Positions 49,661-61,549 of a stretch of 64,000 nucleotides of DNA are shown here, piece by piece. A program made the translations under genes and the position numbers. The first letter of the stretch is position 1; every line of letters starts with the position of its first letter. Source of the stretch: Bordetella genomosp. 10. GTDB taxonomy: Bacteria; Pseudomonadota; Gammaproteobacteria; Burkholderiales; Burkholderiaceae_B. The stretch covers positions 372,001-436,000 of the forward strand of contig NZ_NEVM01000002.1 of NCBI RefSeq assembly GCF_002261225.1. Reading direction: 5' to 3'. A model generated the notes under the pieces. It saw only the letters and a list, made by a program, of their open reading frames with translations. It had not been told where the DNA came from and made no database searches.

Positions 49661-50536
49661 ATGCTGAAAACCCAGCCGCTTTCCTATCGCCTGTATGCGC
49701 CGGCCGACTACCCGGCCGCGCCCGTTTCCTCCCCCCTGGTCCTCGATTCGCCGCACAGCGGCACCACCTATCCTCCCGACTTCGCGCCCGCCATCGACTT
49801 CGGCGCGCTGCGCACCGCGGAGGACACCTGGGTCGACGACCTCTGGAGCGGGGCGCTGGAACTCGGCGTGCCCATGGTGGCGGCAGCCTTTCCGCGCGCC
49901 TATATCGACGCCAACCGCGCCGCCGATGAAATCGACGCGCTGCTGCTGGACGCGCCCTGGGATGGCCCGGTGAACGAGACGGGCAAGGTCAAGCTGGGCA
50001 AGGGGCTGATCTGGCGCATGCTGGACGACGGCACGCCGCTGTACGACCGCAAGCTGAGCGTGTCGGAAGTCCATCACCGGATCGACGCCTGCTGGAAGCC
50101 CTATCACCAGGCCGTGAGCCAGTTGCTGGACGCCGCGCATCAGCGCTTCGGCAAGGTCTGGCACATCAACTGCCACTCCATGCCCAGCGTGGCGGGCGCC
50201 TACGCCACCGACAAGCCCGGCCTGGTCCATCCCGACTTCGTGCTGGGCGACCGCGACGGCAGCACCAGCGCGCCGGCATTCCGCGAGTTCGTCGCGGCCT
50301 GGCTGCGCGCCAAGGGCTACAACGTGACCGAGAACGATCCCTACAAGGGCGTCGAGCTGGTGCGCGCGTTCGGCAACCCGGCCGCCGGCCGGCACAGCCT
50401 GCAGATCGAGGTCAACCGCAAGCTCTACATGGACGAAGTCACCCTGCGTCCGCATGAAGGCTATGCGCGTCTGCAGGCCGACCTGCGCGGCTTGAGCGAG
50501 GCGCTGGTGGCATGGATGCGCGGGCAGGTCGCCTGA
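49661..50536 (+). CDS. N-formylglutamate amidohydrolase family protein
   Basis: A 291-residue zinc-dependent N-formylglutamate amidohydrolase (HutG-type) family member. It would release formate from N-formyl-L-glutamate or a related N-formyl amino acid. Visible are VLDSPHSGTTYP (metal His), DTWVDDLW, FPRAYIDANRA and the WHINCHSMPS motif. No other histidine-degradation (hut) gene is in the window, so the physiological substrate is uncertain. The ATG at 49661 follows the terminator of the preceding gene, so it needs its own promoter. Confidence 0.9.
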   Translation: MLKTQPLSYRLYAPADYPAAPVSSPLVLDSPHSGTTYPPDFAPAIDFGALRTAEDTWVDDLWSGALELGVPMVAAAFPRAYIDANRAADEIDALLLDAPWDGPVNETGKVKLGKGLIWRMLDDGTPLYDRKLSVSEVHHRIDACWKPYHQAVSQLLDAAHQRFGKVWHINCHSMPSVAGAYATDKPGLVHPDFVLGDRDGSTSAPAFREFVAAWLRAKGYNVTENDPYKGVELVRAFGNPAAGRHSLQIEVNRKLYMDEVTLRPHEGYARLQADLRGLSEALVAWMRGQVA

Positions 50537-50705
50537 TTCCGCGCGACCGCCGGGGGCCGCGCGCGGTCCTTGGCGGCGGCCGCGAATCGCGCCGCCTGGC
50601 CCCGACAGCCGTGGTTCCGGAAAGCAGCCGGAAGGGCCGGCGCAGCGCGTTAAGGTAGCCGTCAAATGGCCGATGACGCCCCGGCTCCGGGGCCGGCCGC
50701 ATCGG

Positions 50706-50735
50706 TTGACCACGCAAAAAATTCCCGATTAAACT
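50706..50735 (+). promoter_or_regulatory. Candidate promoter of the cold shock gene, long 5' leader
   Basis: TTGACC (50706-50711) and TAAACT (50730-50735) are 18 bp apart. Transcription would start about 120 bases before the cold shock ATG at 50863. The leader is AT-rich and free of genes, as in cspA-type mRNAs whose leaders respond to temperature. The rest of the 326-bp gap (50537-50705) shows nothing recognisable. Confidence 0.6.
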
Positions 50736-50862
50736 TGGCGCGCGAGATATTCAAGCGACGCGGTCCTTAGTTCTATTTGTCGCCGTCACAGGTACTGTAG
50801 TTGCCGATTTCCACTTCCTTGATAATCTGGCATCCTCTCGTTCATATTTTTGGGGTGGCAAT

Positions 50863-51069
50863 ATGGCAACCGGTATCGTGAAGTGGTTCAACGCGGAAAA
50901 GGGCTACGGCTTCATCGTTCCCGACGATGGCAGCAAGGATCTGTTCGTGCACTTCTCGGAAATTCGCACCGAAGGCTTCAAGACCTTGCAGGAAAACCAG
51001 CGCGTCAGCTTCGAAGTTGACAAGAATGGTCCCAAGGGTCCGTCGGCGAAGAATATCCAGATCCTGTAA
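50863..51069 (+). CDS. Cold shock protein (CspA family)
   Basis: A 68-residue single cold-shock (OB-fold) domain that binds single-stranded RNA/DNA and melts RNA structure. RNP1 is KGYGFIVP and RNP2 is LFVHF. It starts with [12 protein letters not shown], the family consensus. The long leader and a perfect 18-bp terminator hairpin downstream make it a monocistronic unit. Several paralogues usually occur in such genomes, so cold induction of this copy is not certain. Confidence 0.97.
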   Translation: MATGIVKWFNAEKGYGFIVPDDGSKDLFVHFSEIRTEGFKTLQENQRVSFEVDKNGPKGPSAKNIQIL

Positions 51070-51090
51070 TTCCGCGGCGCGACGATTACG

Positions 51091-51130
51091 AGACAAAGCC
51101 CCGCATGCGCAAGCATGCGGGGCTTTGTCT
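51091..51130. terminator. Strong bidirectional terminator after the cold shock gene
   Basis: A perfect 18-bp stem (51091-51108 with 51113-51130) has a GCAA tetraloop and the core GCCCCGCATGC. Both strands have a T-containing run after the stem, fitting the convergent arrangement with the YqhA-type gene. Confidence 0.85.
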
Positions 51131-51221
51131 TTGTCATGCCGGCGTCATGCGGATGCCGTATGCGCGACGGCCGTATGCAATATGCCGCGCCGCGCCCGGC
51201 GCGCCAGGACCAGGGGTGGGG

Positions 51222-51794
51222 TCAGTGCCCCTCGTCCTTCCCGTCCAGGCTCCCGGTCGTGTGCGGAATGACGATCAGCCGGTCGACCAGGGCGATGCCG
51301 ATGGCGGAAAGGATGAATACGCAGTGGATGATGGTCTGCCACATCACCCCCGTCGAGGTGTACCGGCTGGCCTCGCTGCCCAGGTTGCCCGCCTCGATGA
51401 AGGTGCGCAGCAGGTGGATGGACGAGATGCCGATGATCGCCATCGCCAGCTTCACCTTGAGCACGCTGGCGTTCACGTGGCTCAGCCATTCCGGCTGGTC
51501 GGGGTGGTTTTCCAGGCCCAGCCGCGAAACGAAGGTCTCGTAGCCGCCCACGATCACCATCACCAGCAGGTTGGAAATCATCACCACGTCGATCAGGCCG
51601 AGCACGATGAGCATGATGTCCTGCTCGCCGAAGGTGTTGGCGTGGCTGACCAAGTGCCACAGCTCCTTGACGAACAGCAGCACGTAAACGCCCTGGGCGA
51701 CGATCAGGCCCAGGTAAAGCGGCAACTGCAGCCAGCGCGAACTGAAAATAATGGCGGCCAGCGGATGCAGCCGGGTCGAAGGGGAAGATGCCAT
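51222..51794 (-). CDS. YqhA/UPF0114-family inner membrane protein
   Basis: A 190-residue membrane protein of the YqhA (UPF0114, TIGR00645) family, function unknown. It has about four hydrophobic segments: residues ~15-40, ~55-80, ~110-130 and ~155-175. The conserved family segments are SRWLQLPLYLGLIVAQG, MISNLLVMVIVGGYETFVS and KVKLAMAIIGISSIHLL. The ATG at 51794 has AGGAAAGG upstream; the longer frame to 51899 has no support. Confidence 0.93.
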   Translation of the reverse strand: MASSPSTRLHPLAAIIFSSRWLQLPLYLGLIVAQGVYVLLFVKELWHLVSHANTFGEQDIMLIVLGLIDVVMISNLLVMVIVGGYETFVSRLGLENHPDQPEWLSHVNASVLKVKLAMAIIGISSIHLLRTFIEAGNLGSEASRYTSTGVMWQTIIHCVFILSAIGIALVDRLIVIPHTTGSLDGKDEGH

Positions 51795-52137
51795 ATAGGT
51801 GTTCAACCTTTCCTGGTGTATATCGGCGCCGGACCGGCCCCGCGCCCGTCCGGCTGGCGGCCCGTTTTCAGTAAGCCGCTCGTGCGCGGATTCTATCAAG
51901 CAGGGCGGCGTTTTTTTTCTTCCACCGTGCCCGGAATGTCAGCGCAGGTAATGAAAACCGCTGAGCATTTTTTTTAATTATTTATGGCGTGACTTCGAAC
52001 GTTACGACGGCTTAATAGAATGTAAATAGAAATGAAATTAGGCGATATTGTGTAGCCAATATGGACAAAATATGTGTCCTCATCAATAGAATTTGCCCTT
52101 CGCCCCATTGGGGTACGGGAGAAGAGGATTCCATAAA
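51795..52137. other. 343-bp AT-rich divergent intergenic region
   Basis: No gene is seen between the YqhA-type gene and the M48 protease. From about 51955 the sequence is strongly AT-rich. Two nested inverted repeats lie at 52045-52079: ATATTG-N6-CAATAT (52045-52062) and GGACA-N7-TGTCC (52063-52079). These are plausible regulator sites for the protease gene, about 60-90 bp before its start. The regulator is unknown. Confidence 0.5.
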
Positions 52138-52902
52138 ATGAGCAAGACCATAAAATTCGCCGCGATCGCTTCCGCTGCCTGCGCCGTTTTTGCGCTGAAG
52201 CCCGCTTCGGCCTTCGACATCGGCGGCCTGGTCGGCGCCGGCGGCAAGATGGTGCAGGCCGCCACCCTGAGCGACAACGACATCAAGCAACTTTCCGACA
52301 AGGCCTGCGCGCAGAGCGACAAGCAGGAAAAGATCGCCCCGGCGGGCAGCAAGTACGACGCGCGCGTGCAGAAGCTGGGGAAGAAGCTGGGCAACACCAT
52401 CAACGGCCAGCCCGCGAACTACAAGGTCTACATCACGTCCGACGTCAACGCCTGGGCCATGGGCAACGGCTGCATCCGCGTCTACAGCGGCCTGATGGAC
52501 ATGATGACCGACGACGAACTGCTGGGCGTGATCGGCCACGAAATGGGCCACGTGGCGCTGGGCCACAGCAAGAAGGCCATGCAGACGGCCTACACCGTCT
52601 CGGCCGCGCGCGACGCCGCCTCCGCCGCCGGCGGCTCCACGGTCGCCGCCCTGAACAGCTCGCAACTGGGCGACCTGACCGAGAAATTCGTCAACGCGCA
52701 GTTCTCCCAGTCGCAGGAAAGCGCCGCCGACGACTATTCCTTCGACCAGCTCAAGGCGCGCGGCCTGCCCACCCAGGGCCTGGTCACGGCCTTCCAGAAG
52801 CTGGCCAAGCTGGACGGCGGCCAGAGCAGCATGATGAGCTCGCACCCCTCGTCGACCAAGCGCGCCGAGCATATCCAGCAGCGCATCGCGTCCAACAAGT
52901 AA
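52138..52902 (+). CDS. M48-family periplasmic/outer-membrane metalloprotease (LoiP/YggG-like)
   Basis: A 254-residue zinc protease. The HEMGH motif is at 134-138 (GVIGHEMGHVALGHS) and the third ligand is Glu194 in QSQESAADDYS. An N-terminal signal peptide ends near KPASA; a cysteine in IASAAC is a weak lipobox candidate. A preceding YSGLMDMM segment and C-terminal SSHPSSTKRAEHI are usual for the LoiP/YcaL type. Such proteases act in outer-membrane quality control. Two hairpin terminators follow. The ATG at 52138 has AGAGGA about ten bases upstream. Confidence 0.93.
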   Translation: MSKTIKFAAIASAACAVFALKPASAFDIGGLVGAGGKMVQAATLSDNDIKQLSDKACAQSDKQEKIAPAGSKYDARVQKLGKKLGNTINGQPANYKVYITSDVNAWAMGNGCIRVYSGLMDMMTDDELLGVIGHEMGHVALGHSKKAMQTAYTVSAARDAASAAGGSTVAALNSSQLGDLTEKFVNAQFSQSQESAADDYSFDQLKARGLPTQGLVTAFQKLAKLDGGQSSMMSSHPSSTKRAEHIQQRIASNK

Positions 52903-52923
52903 GCGGGGGTTCGTCCCCGGTTC

Positions 52924-52983
52924 GCCCCGCCGCGGCGGGGCTTTTCGCCAGTCGGCCCCCCGCTACGGGGGGCTTTTCTTTTT
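52924..52983 (+). terminator. Tandem terminators after the M48 gene
   Basis: GCCCCGCC/GGCGGGGC (52924-52941) is followed by TTTT, and GCCCCCCG-CTA-CGGGGGGC (52955-52973) is followed by TTTTCTTTTT. Two intrinsic terminators in a row isolate the protease from tig. Confidence 0.85.
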
Positions 52984-53049
52984 CCGGTAAAATGGGCGGT
53001 TGATTCTCGATCCACTTCGTCCATTCACTCGCAATATAGGTCTTTTCTA

Positions 53050-54360
53050 ATGCAGCCTGTGGTTGAAACCCTCTCCGGCCTGGAGCGCCGCGTCGATCTG
53101 TCCGTTCTCCTGGCAGACGTCGAAAAAGAAGTCCAGGCGCAATTGAAGCGCGTTGCGCGTACCGCCAAGGTACCCGGCTTCCGTCCCGGCAAGGCGCCCC
53201 TGAACATGCTCGAACGCAGCCATGGCCCCGGCATCCGCTACGACGTCATCAATTCGCTGGTCGGCCGCGCTTTCGAGCAGGCCGTCGACGGCGCCCAACT
53301 GCGCATCGCCGGTTCCCCCAAGCTGGAACCCAAGACCGAAGGCGTGGCTGACGACACGCTGGGCTTCACCGCCACCTTCGAGGTGTATCCCGAAGTCGCG
53401 CTGCCCGACCTGGCCACGCTGAACGTCACCCGCTACGAAAGCCCCGTGGGCGACGCCCAGGTCGAGCGCACCCTGGAAGTGCTGCGCAAGCAGCGCGCCA
53501 CCTACGAAGCCCGCGAAGGCCGCGCCGCCCAGGAAGGCGACCGCGTGACCCTGGACTTCGCCGGCACCATCGACGGCGTTCCGTTCGAAGGCGGCAAGGC
53601 CGAGAACTTCCCCTTCGTGCTGGGCCAGGGCCGCATGCTGCCCGAGTTCGAAGCCGCCGCGACCGGCCTGAAGGCGGGCGAGACCAAGGTGTTCCCGCTG
53701 GCTTTCCCGGCCGACTACCAGGGCGTTGAAGTGGCCGGCAAGACCGCCGAGTTCACCATCAAGGTCAACGAAGTCGCCGAACCCGTCCTGCCCGCCGTCG
53801 ACGCCGAATTCGCCAAGTCGCTGGGCCAGGCCGAAGGCGACGTCGAAAAGCTCAAGTCGGACATCCGCGGCAACGTCGAGCGCGAAGCCAAGGTGCGCGT
53901 GCAAGGCCGCACCAAGACCAGCGTCATGGACGCCCTGGTCGAGGCCGCCAAGTTCGACGTGCCCAAGGCCCTGGTCGACAGCGACGTCCAGACCCGCGTC
54001 GCCGCCGCCCGCGAGGAATTGAAGCAGCGCGGCATTCCGAACGCCGAGTCGGTGCCGATCCCGCCCGAAGCCTTCAGCACCGAATCCGAGCGCCGCGTGC
54101 GCCTGGGCCTGCTGGTGTCTGAACTGGTCAAGCAGAACAACCTGCAAGCCAAGCCGGAACAGGTGCGCGCCCGTATCGAAGAGTTCGCCCAGAACTACGA
54201 GGAACCGGCCCAGGTCGTCAGCTACTACCTGACCGACCGCCAGCGCCGCGCCGAGATCGAGGCGATCGTGGTGGAAGACAATGTGGTGGCGCATGTGCTC
54301 GAGAAGGCCAAGGTGACCGACGAGCAACTGCCTTTCGATCAGTTGATGGGGATGGCTTGA
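53050..54360 (+). CDS. tig: Trigger factor (ribosome-associated chaperone, PPIase)
   Basis: A 436-residue trigger factor. The ribosome-binding signature [14 protein letters not shown] is near residue 45. The FKBP-type PPIase domain lies at ~160-245 ([20 protein letters not shown]) and the helical C-terminal substrate cradle follows. It binds nascent chains at the tunnel exit. Its stop TGA shares one base with the clpP ATG, so tig and clpP are translationally coupled. This is the conserved tig-clpP-clpX order. Confidence 0.98.
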   Translation: MQPVVETLSGLERRVDLSVLLADVEKEVQAQLKRVARTAKVPGFRPGKAPLNMLERSHGPGIRYDVINSLVGRAFEQAVDGAQLRIAGSPKLEPKTEGVADDTLGFTATFEVYPEVALPDLATLNVTRYESPVGDAQVERTLEVLRKQRATYEAREGRAAQEGDRVTLDFAGTIDGVPFEGGKAENFPFVLGQGRMLPEFEAAATGLKAGETKVFPLAFPADYQGVEVAGKTAEFTIKVNEVAEPVLPAVDAEFAKSLGQAEGDVEKLKSDIRGNVEREAKVRVQGRTKTSVMDALVEAAKFDVPKALVDSDVQTRVAAAREELKQRGIPNAESVPIPPEAFSTESERRVRLGLLVSELVKQNNLQAKPEQVRARIEEFAQNYEEPAQVVSYYLTDRQRRAEIEAIVVEDNVVAHVLEKAKVTDEQLPFDQLMGMA

Positions 54361-55016
54361 TGCAAAGATTTACCGATTTCTATGCGGCAATGCACGGCGG
54401 CGCTTCGGTGACGCCCACGGGCCTGGGCTATATCCCCATGGTCATCGAGCAGTCGGGGCGCGGCGAGCGCGCCTACGACATCTATTCGCGTCTGCTGCGC
54501 GAGCGCGTCATTTTCCTGGTCGGACCGGTCAACGACAATTCGGCCAACCTCGTCGTCGCGCAGTTGCTGTTCCTGGAATCGGAAAATCCTGACAAGGACA
54601 TCTCGTTCTACATCAACTCGCCGGGCGGTTCGGTGTACGCGGGCATGGCCATCTACGACACGATGAATTTCGTGAAACCGGATGTGTCCACCCTCTGCAC
54701 CGGCCTGGCGGCCAGCATGGGCGCCTTCCTGCTGTCGGCGGGGAAGAAGGGCAAGCGTTACTCGCTGCCCAATTCCCGCATCATGATTCACCAGCCCTCG
54801 GGCGGCGCCCAGGGGCAGGCCACGGACATCCAGATCCAGGCGCGCGAGATCCTGGACCTCCGCAGCCGGCTGAACCGCATCCTGGCCGATAACACCGGCC
54901 AGCCCATCGAACGTATTGAAATAGACACGGAGCGTGACAACTTCATGTCGGCGGAAGATGCGGTATCGTATGGACTCGTGGACAAGGTCCTGGCCTCGCG
55001 TTCGGAAGAGCGCTAA
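54360..55016 (+). CDS. clpP: ATP-dependent Clp protease proteolytic subunit
   Basis: Serine peptidase of 218 residues forming the Clp barrel. The catalytic triad is Ser119 (GLAASMGAF), His144 (MIHQPSGG) and Asp193 (ERDNFMS). The N-terminal ~20 residues are the usual propeptide region. It works with ClpX, encoded 99 bp downstream. The ATG at 54360 overlaps the tig stop; an in-frame TTG three bases before is unlikely to be used. Confidence 0.98.
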   Translation: MQRFTDFYAAMHGGASVTPTGLGYIPMVIEQSGRGERAYDIYSRLLRERVIFLVGPVNDNSANLVVAQLLFLESENPDKDISFYINSPGGSVYAGMAIYDTMNFVKPDVSTLCTGLAASMGAFLLSAGKKGKRYSLPNSRIMIHQPSGGAQGQATDIQIQAREILDLRSRLNRILADNTGQPIERIEIDTERDNFMSAEDAVSYGLVDKVLASRSEER

Positions 55017-55070
55017 GGTTTTTTTCCGCGGGTCCTGGACCAAGCCGCCATATTTTTCGAGCCAGCGTAG

Positions 55071-55099
55071 GGCGGACGACCGTTGAACGGCCGTCCGCC
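55071..55099 (+). other. Near-perfect hairpin in the clpP-clpX gap
   Basis: GGCGGACG-A-CCGTT at 55071-55084 pairs with AACGG-C-CGTCCGCC at 55086-55099; the only mismatch is one A opposite C. The stem ends 16 bases before the clpX ATG. No T tract follows, so it is not a simple terminator. It could set the clpP/clpX ratio by RNA processing or by masking the clpX ribosome site. Confidence 0.6.
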
Positions 55100-55115
55100 G
55101 TCACCAGAGATATTT

Positions 55116-56414
<1,299 letters not shown>

Positions 56415-56430
56415 GTTCCTGGACACGTTG

Positions 56431-56461
56431 AAAAAAACCCGTAGTGTTCTACGGGTTTTTT
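56431..56461. terminator. Bidirectional terminator after clpX
   Basis: AAAAAACCCGTAG pairs with CTACGGGTTTTTT around a TGTT loop. The A tract before and T tract after fit an intrinsic terminator separating clpX from lon. Confidence 0.9.
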
Positions 56462-56490
56462 CATTCATTTAGCCGGGGCTGGACCGCGGG

Positions 56491-56518
56491 CTTGAAAATT
56501 AAGCTATCGTTCCCATAT
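56491..56518 (+). promoter_or_regulatory. Sigma-32 (heat shock) type promoter of lon
   Basis: CTTGAAA at 56491-56497 and TCCCATAT at 56511-56518 are separated by 13 bp. The match to the sigma-32 consensus (CTTGAAA, 11-16 bp, CCCCATNT) is one base short of perfect. It lies about 85 bp before the lon ATG, and lon is a classical heat shock gene. Confidence 0.8.
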
Positions 56519-56602
56519 CGGTCGTAACAGATGTTTGACAGGGTCGTTCCCTCGGGCGCGACGATAGCATCATCTCCGACTCGTCATACCGAGGACTACT
56601 CT

Positions 56603-59053
<2,451 letters not shown>

Positions 59054-59090
59054 TTGATGCGGGAGGCAGGGGCTCCGGCCCCGGCCAAGC

Positions 59091-59124
59091 AAAAAGGCGA
59101 ACCGTATATGCGGTTCGCCTTTTT
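59091..59124. terminator. Bidirectional terminator between lon and lexA
   Basis: AAAAAGGCGAACCG and CGGTTCGCCTTTTT form a perfect 14-bp stem around a six-base loop, between converging lon and lexA. Confidence 0.9.
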
Positions 59125-59218
59125 GTTTATGCGGCTTTCTTGTTGATGCGGCTTGTTTGTTGGCTTGTTCGTTGGCTCGTTTGGCTTCTTCGGCTTGTCC
59201 GTTTACATCGCCCGCCAC

Positions 59219-59866
59219 TCAGTGCAGCGCCTGCGTCCGGATGAGGCCCACGGCGATGCCTTCCAACGCGAAGTCCTGGCCGTTCCGCACGACGATGGGC
59301 TCGAAATCCGGGTTCTCCGGCAGCAACTGGATGCGGCCGCCTTGCCGCTGCAGGCGCTTGACCGTCACGTCGTCGTCGATGCGCGCCACGACGATCTGCC
59401 CGTCGCGCGCCTCGCCGGCTTTCTTGACCGCCAGCAGGTCGCCGTCGAGGATGCCGGCGTCGCGCATGCTCATGCCGCGCACCTTGAGCAGGTAGTCGGG
59501 ACGTTGCGCGAACAGGCCGGGATCGACGCCGACGTCGCGTTCGACGTGTTCGGCCGCAAGAATGGGGCTGCCGGCGGCGACGCGGCCGACCAGCGGCAGC
59601 ATCAGTTGGGCGAGGGCAGGGAGGGGCAGCATGGCCTGCACGCCCGTGGGGGCTTCCTTCAGGCGTATGCCGCGCGACGCCCCGGCGGTGAGTTCGATGG
59701 CGCCCTTGCGCGCCAATGCCTTCAGGTGATCTTCCGCGGCATTGGGCGAACGAAACCCCAGGGCCTGCGCGATTTCGGCGCGGGTAGGGGGGAAGCCGGT
59801 GCTGGCGACCGTCTGGCGGATCAGATCGAGAATCTGCTGCTGACGTTCGGTGAGTTTGGTGGCCAT
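59219..59866 (-). CDS. lexA: SOS response repressor LexA
   Basis: A 215-residue repressor/autoprotease. The N-terminal winged helix includes [20 protein letters not shown]. The self-cleavage bond is Ala98-Gly99 in GRVAAGSPI, with the catalytic Ser133 (GMSMRDAG) and Lys149 (LLAVKKAG). The ATG at 59866 (MATKLTERQ) is preferred because the SOS box lies just upstream; the longer open frame would read through the box. Autoregulation through that box is expected. uvrB and uvrD in this window show no such box. Confidence 0.98.
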   Translation of the reverse strand: MATKLTERQQQILDLIRQTVASTGFPPTRAEIAQALGFRSPNAAEDHLKALARKGAIELTAGASRGIRLKEAPTGVQAMLPLPALAQLMLPLVGRVAAGSPILAAEHVERDVGVDPGLFAQRPDYLLKVRGMSMRDAGILDGDLLAVKKAGEARDGQIVVARIDDDVTVKRLQRQGGRIQLLPENPDFEPIVVRNGQDFALEGIAVGLIRTQALH

Positions 59867-59893
59867 GCGTCCGTCTCCCAGGAAATCTTCGGG

Positions 59894-59909
59894 CTGTATG
59901 GATATACAG
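59894..59909. promoter_or_regulatory. Perfect LexA (SOS) box
   Basis: CTGTATGGATATACAG matches the CTGT-N8-ACAG consensus exactly, 27 bp upstream of the lexA start. The alternating AT centre is typical of strong sites. Confidence 0.93.
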
Positions 59910-59970
59910 CCCTGAATTTTGGGGGACGCAGCTTGGAAATGCAAGCCTTTTTCCAGCGGCGTTTTTTCAT

Positions 59971-60240
59971 CGCCGGGCCGCTCCCAAGATGAAAAACGCC
60001 CCCTCGGGGGGCAGCAAGCGGCGCAGCCGCGCGGCGTGGGGGCCTTTTTTCATCGCCGGGCCGCTCCCAAGATGAAAAGCGCCCCCTCGGGGGGCAGCAA
60101 GCGGCGCAGCCGCGCGGCGTGGGGGCCTTTTTTCAGCCGCGCCGGGCCGCTCCCAAGATGAAAAGCGCCCCCTCGGGGGGCAGCAAGCGGCGCAGCCGCG
60201 CGGCGTGGGGGCCTTTTTTCAGCCGCGCCGGGCCGGCGCA
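59971..60240. repeat. Three tandem 83-86 bp GC-rich repeats, plus a partial fourth
   Basis: Units start at 59971, 60054 and 60140, and a truncated one at 60226, each opening with CGCCGGGCCG. Every unit contains CCCAAGATGAAAA, a GCCCCC/GGGGGC inverted repeat, GCGGCGCAGCCGCGCGGCG and a GGGGGCCTTTTTTC end. The first two differ from the third by three bases (CATCG versus CAGCCGCG at the joint). T tracts on both strands after the stems suggest terminator function. The array fills most of the 402-bp gap between tyrB-like and lexA genes, both on the minus strand. No coding sequence is seen. Confidence 0.9.
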
Positions 60241-60268
60241 GGTCCGCGCCGGCCCGGCACGCGGGGGT

Positions 60269-61474
60269 TCAGCCCTTCAGCACGGCCGCGATGGCGTTGG
60301 CGACCTTGTCGATGTTGCCGCTGTTCAGCGCGGCCACGCAGATGCGGCCGCTGGCCACGGCGTACACGCCATGCTCTTCGCGCAGGCGGTCGACCTGGGC
60401 CGGGTTCAGGCCCGAATAGGAGAACATGCCGCGCTGCTTGAGCACGAAGCTGAAGTCCTGGCTGGCGCCGGCGGCCTTGATCTTCTCCACCAGTTGGGCG
60501 CGCATCAGGCGGATGCGGTCGCGCATGCCGGCCAGTTCCTCTTCCCACAGGGCGAAGAGCTCGGGCGAGTTGAGGACCGAGGCGACCACCGTGCCGCCGT
60601 GGGTGGGCGGGTTGGAGTAGTTGGTGCGAATCACGCGCTTGAGCTGGCTCAGCACGCGGGTGGCTTCGTCCTTGTTGCCGGCGACCACCGTCAACGCGCC
60701 GACGCGCTCGCCGTACAGCGAGAACGACTTCGAGAACGAGGAGCTGACCAGCATGGTGATGTCCAGGTCGGCGAACAGGCGCACGACCGCGGCATCTTCC
60801 TGCAGGCCTTCGCCGAAGCCCTGGTAGGCGATGTCCAGGAAGGGCACCAGGCCGCGTTCCTTGACGACCGCGGCGATCTGCTTCCACTGCTCGGGGGTGG
60901 GATCCACGCCGGTCGGGTTGTGGCAGCAGGCGTGCAGCACGACCACGCTTTGCGCCGGCATGGCCTTCAGACTGGCCAGCATGCCTTCGAAATTCAGGCC
61001 GCGGGTGGCGGCGTCGTAGTAGGCGTAGTTTTCAACGGTGAAACCGGCGCGCTCGAACAGGGCGCGGTGGTTTTCCCAGCTCGGATCGCTGATGTAGGCC
61101 TTGGCGCCCGGCAGCAACTGGCGCAGGAAATCGGCGCCGATCTTCAGCGCGCCGGTGCCGCCCAGGGCCTGCACCGTCAGCACGCGGCCTTCGGCGGCCA
61201 GGGGCGAGTCGGCGCCCAGCAGCAGGGTCTGCGCGCCCTTGTTGTAGCCCGGGATCCCTTCGATCGGCAGGTAGCCGCGCGCGGCGGCCGCCTCGATGCG
61301 AGCCGTCTCCGCCTTGCGCACCGCGGCCAGCAGCGGGATGCGGCCATTGTCGTCGTAATACACGCCAACCCCGAGGTTGACCTTGCCGGGACGCGTGTCG
61401 GCGTTGTATTGCTCGTTCAGGCCCAAAATGGGGTCGCGGGGTGCTAGCTCTACGGAGTCGAAAAGAGTGCTCAT
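60269..61474 (-). CDS. Aromatic amino acid aminotransferase (TyrB/AspC family)
   Basis: A complete class I aminotransferase of 401 residues. It has the N-terminal VELAPRDPILGLNEQYNAD, the cofactor GGTGALKIGAD, HACCHNPTGVDPT, LDIAYQGFGEGL, the PLP-lysine SSFSKSFSLYGERVGAL and RTNYSNPPTHGG. It is the full-length version of the partial gene at 2-1069. The CCHNPTGVD and active-site segments fit TyrB, which handles aromatic amino acids and aspartate. It is divergent from uvrB over 75 bp and followed by the tandem repeats. Confidence 0.94.
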   Translation of the reverse strand: MSTLFDSVELAPRDPILGLNEQYNADTRPGKVNLGVGVYYDDNGRIPLLAAVRKAETARIEAAAARGYLPIEGIPGYNKGAQTLLLGADSPLAAEGRVLTVQALGGTGALKIGADFLRQLLPGAKAYISDPSWENHRALFERAGFTVENYAYYDAATRGLNFEGMLASLKAMPAQSVVVLHACCHNPTGVDPTPEQWKQIAAVVKERGLVPFLDIAYQGFGEGLQEDAAVVRLFADLDITMLVSSSFSKSFSLYGERVGALTVVAGNKDEATRVLSQLKRVIRTNYSNPPTHGGTVVASVLNSPELFALWEEELAGMRDRIRLMRAQLVEKIKAAGASQDFSFVLKQRGMFSYSGLNPAQVDRLREEHGVYAVASGRICVAALNSGNIDKVANAIAAVLKG

Positions 61475-61549
61475 CGGATCGAACGGAGGAAGGGTGGACG
61501 CAGCGGACAGTGCGGCGGATAATCAGGGGTTTCCCTCGGACAGTCTAGC

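Noticed and set aside
59971..60240. CRISPR-like array
   Set aside because: Units are contiguous and 83-86 bp with no variable spacers, and no cas gene is present; it is a tandem repeat.
61475..61549. SOS box before uvrB, and likewise before the desaturase-uvrD pair
   Set aside because: No CTGT-N8-ACAG match in either upstream gap; only lexA has one.
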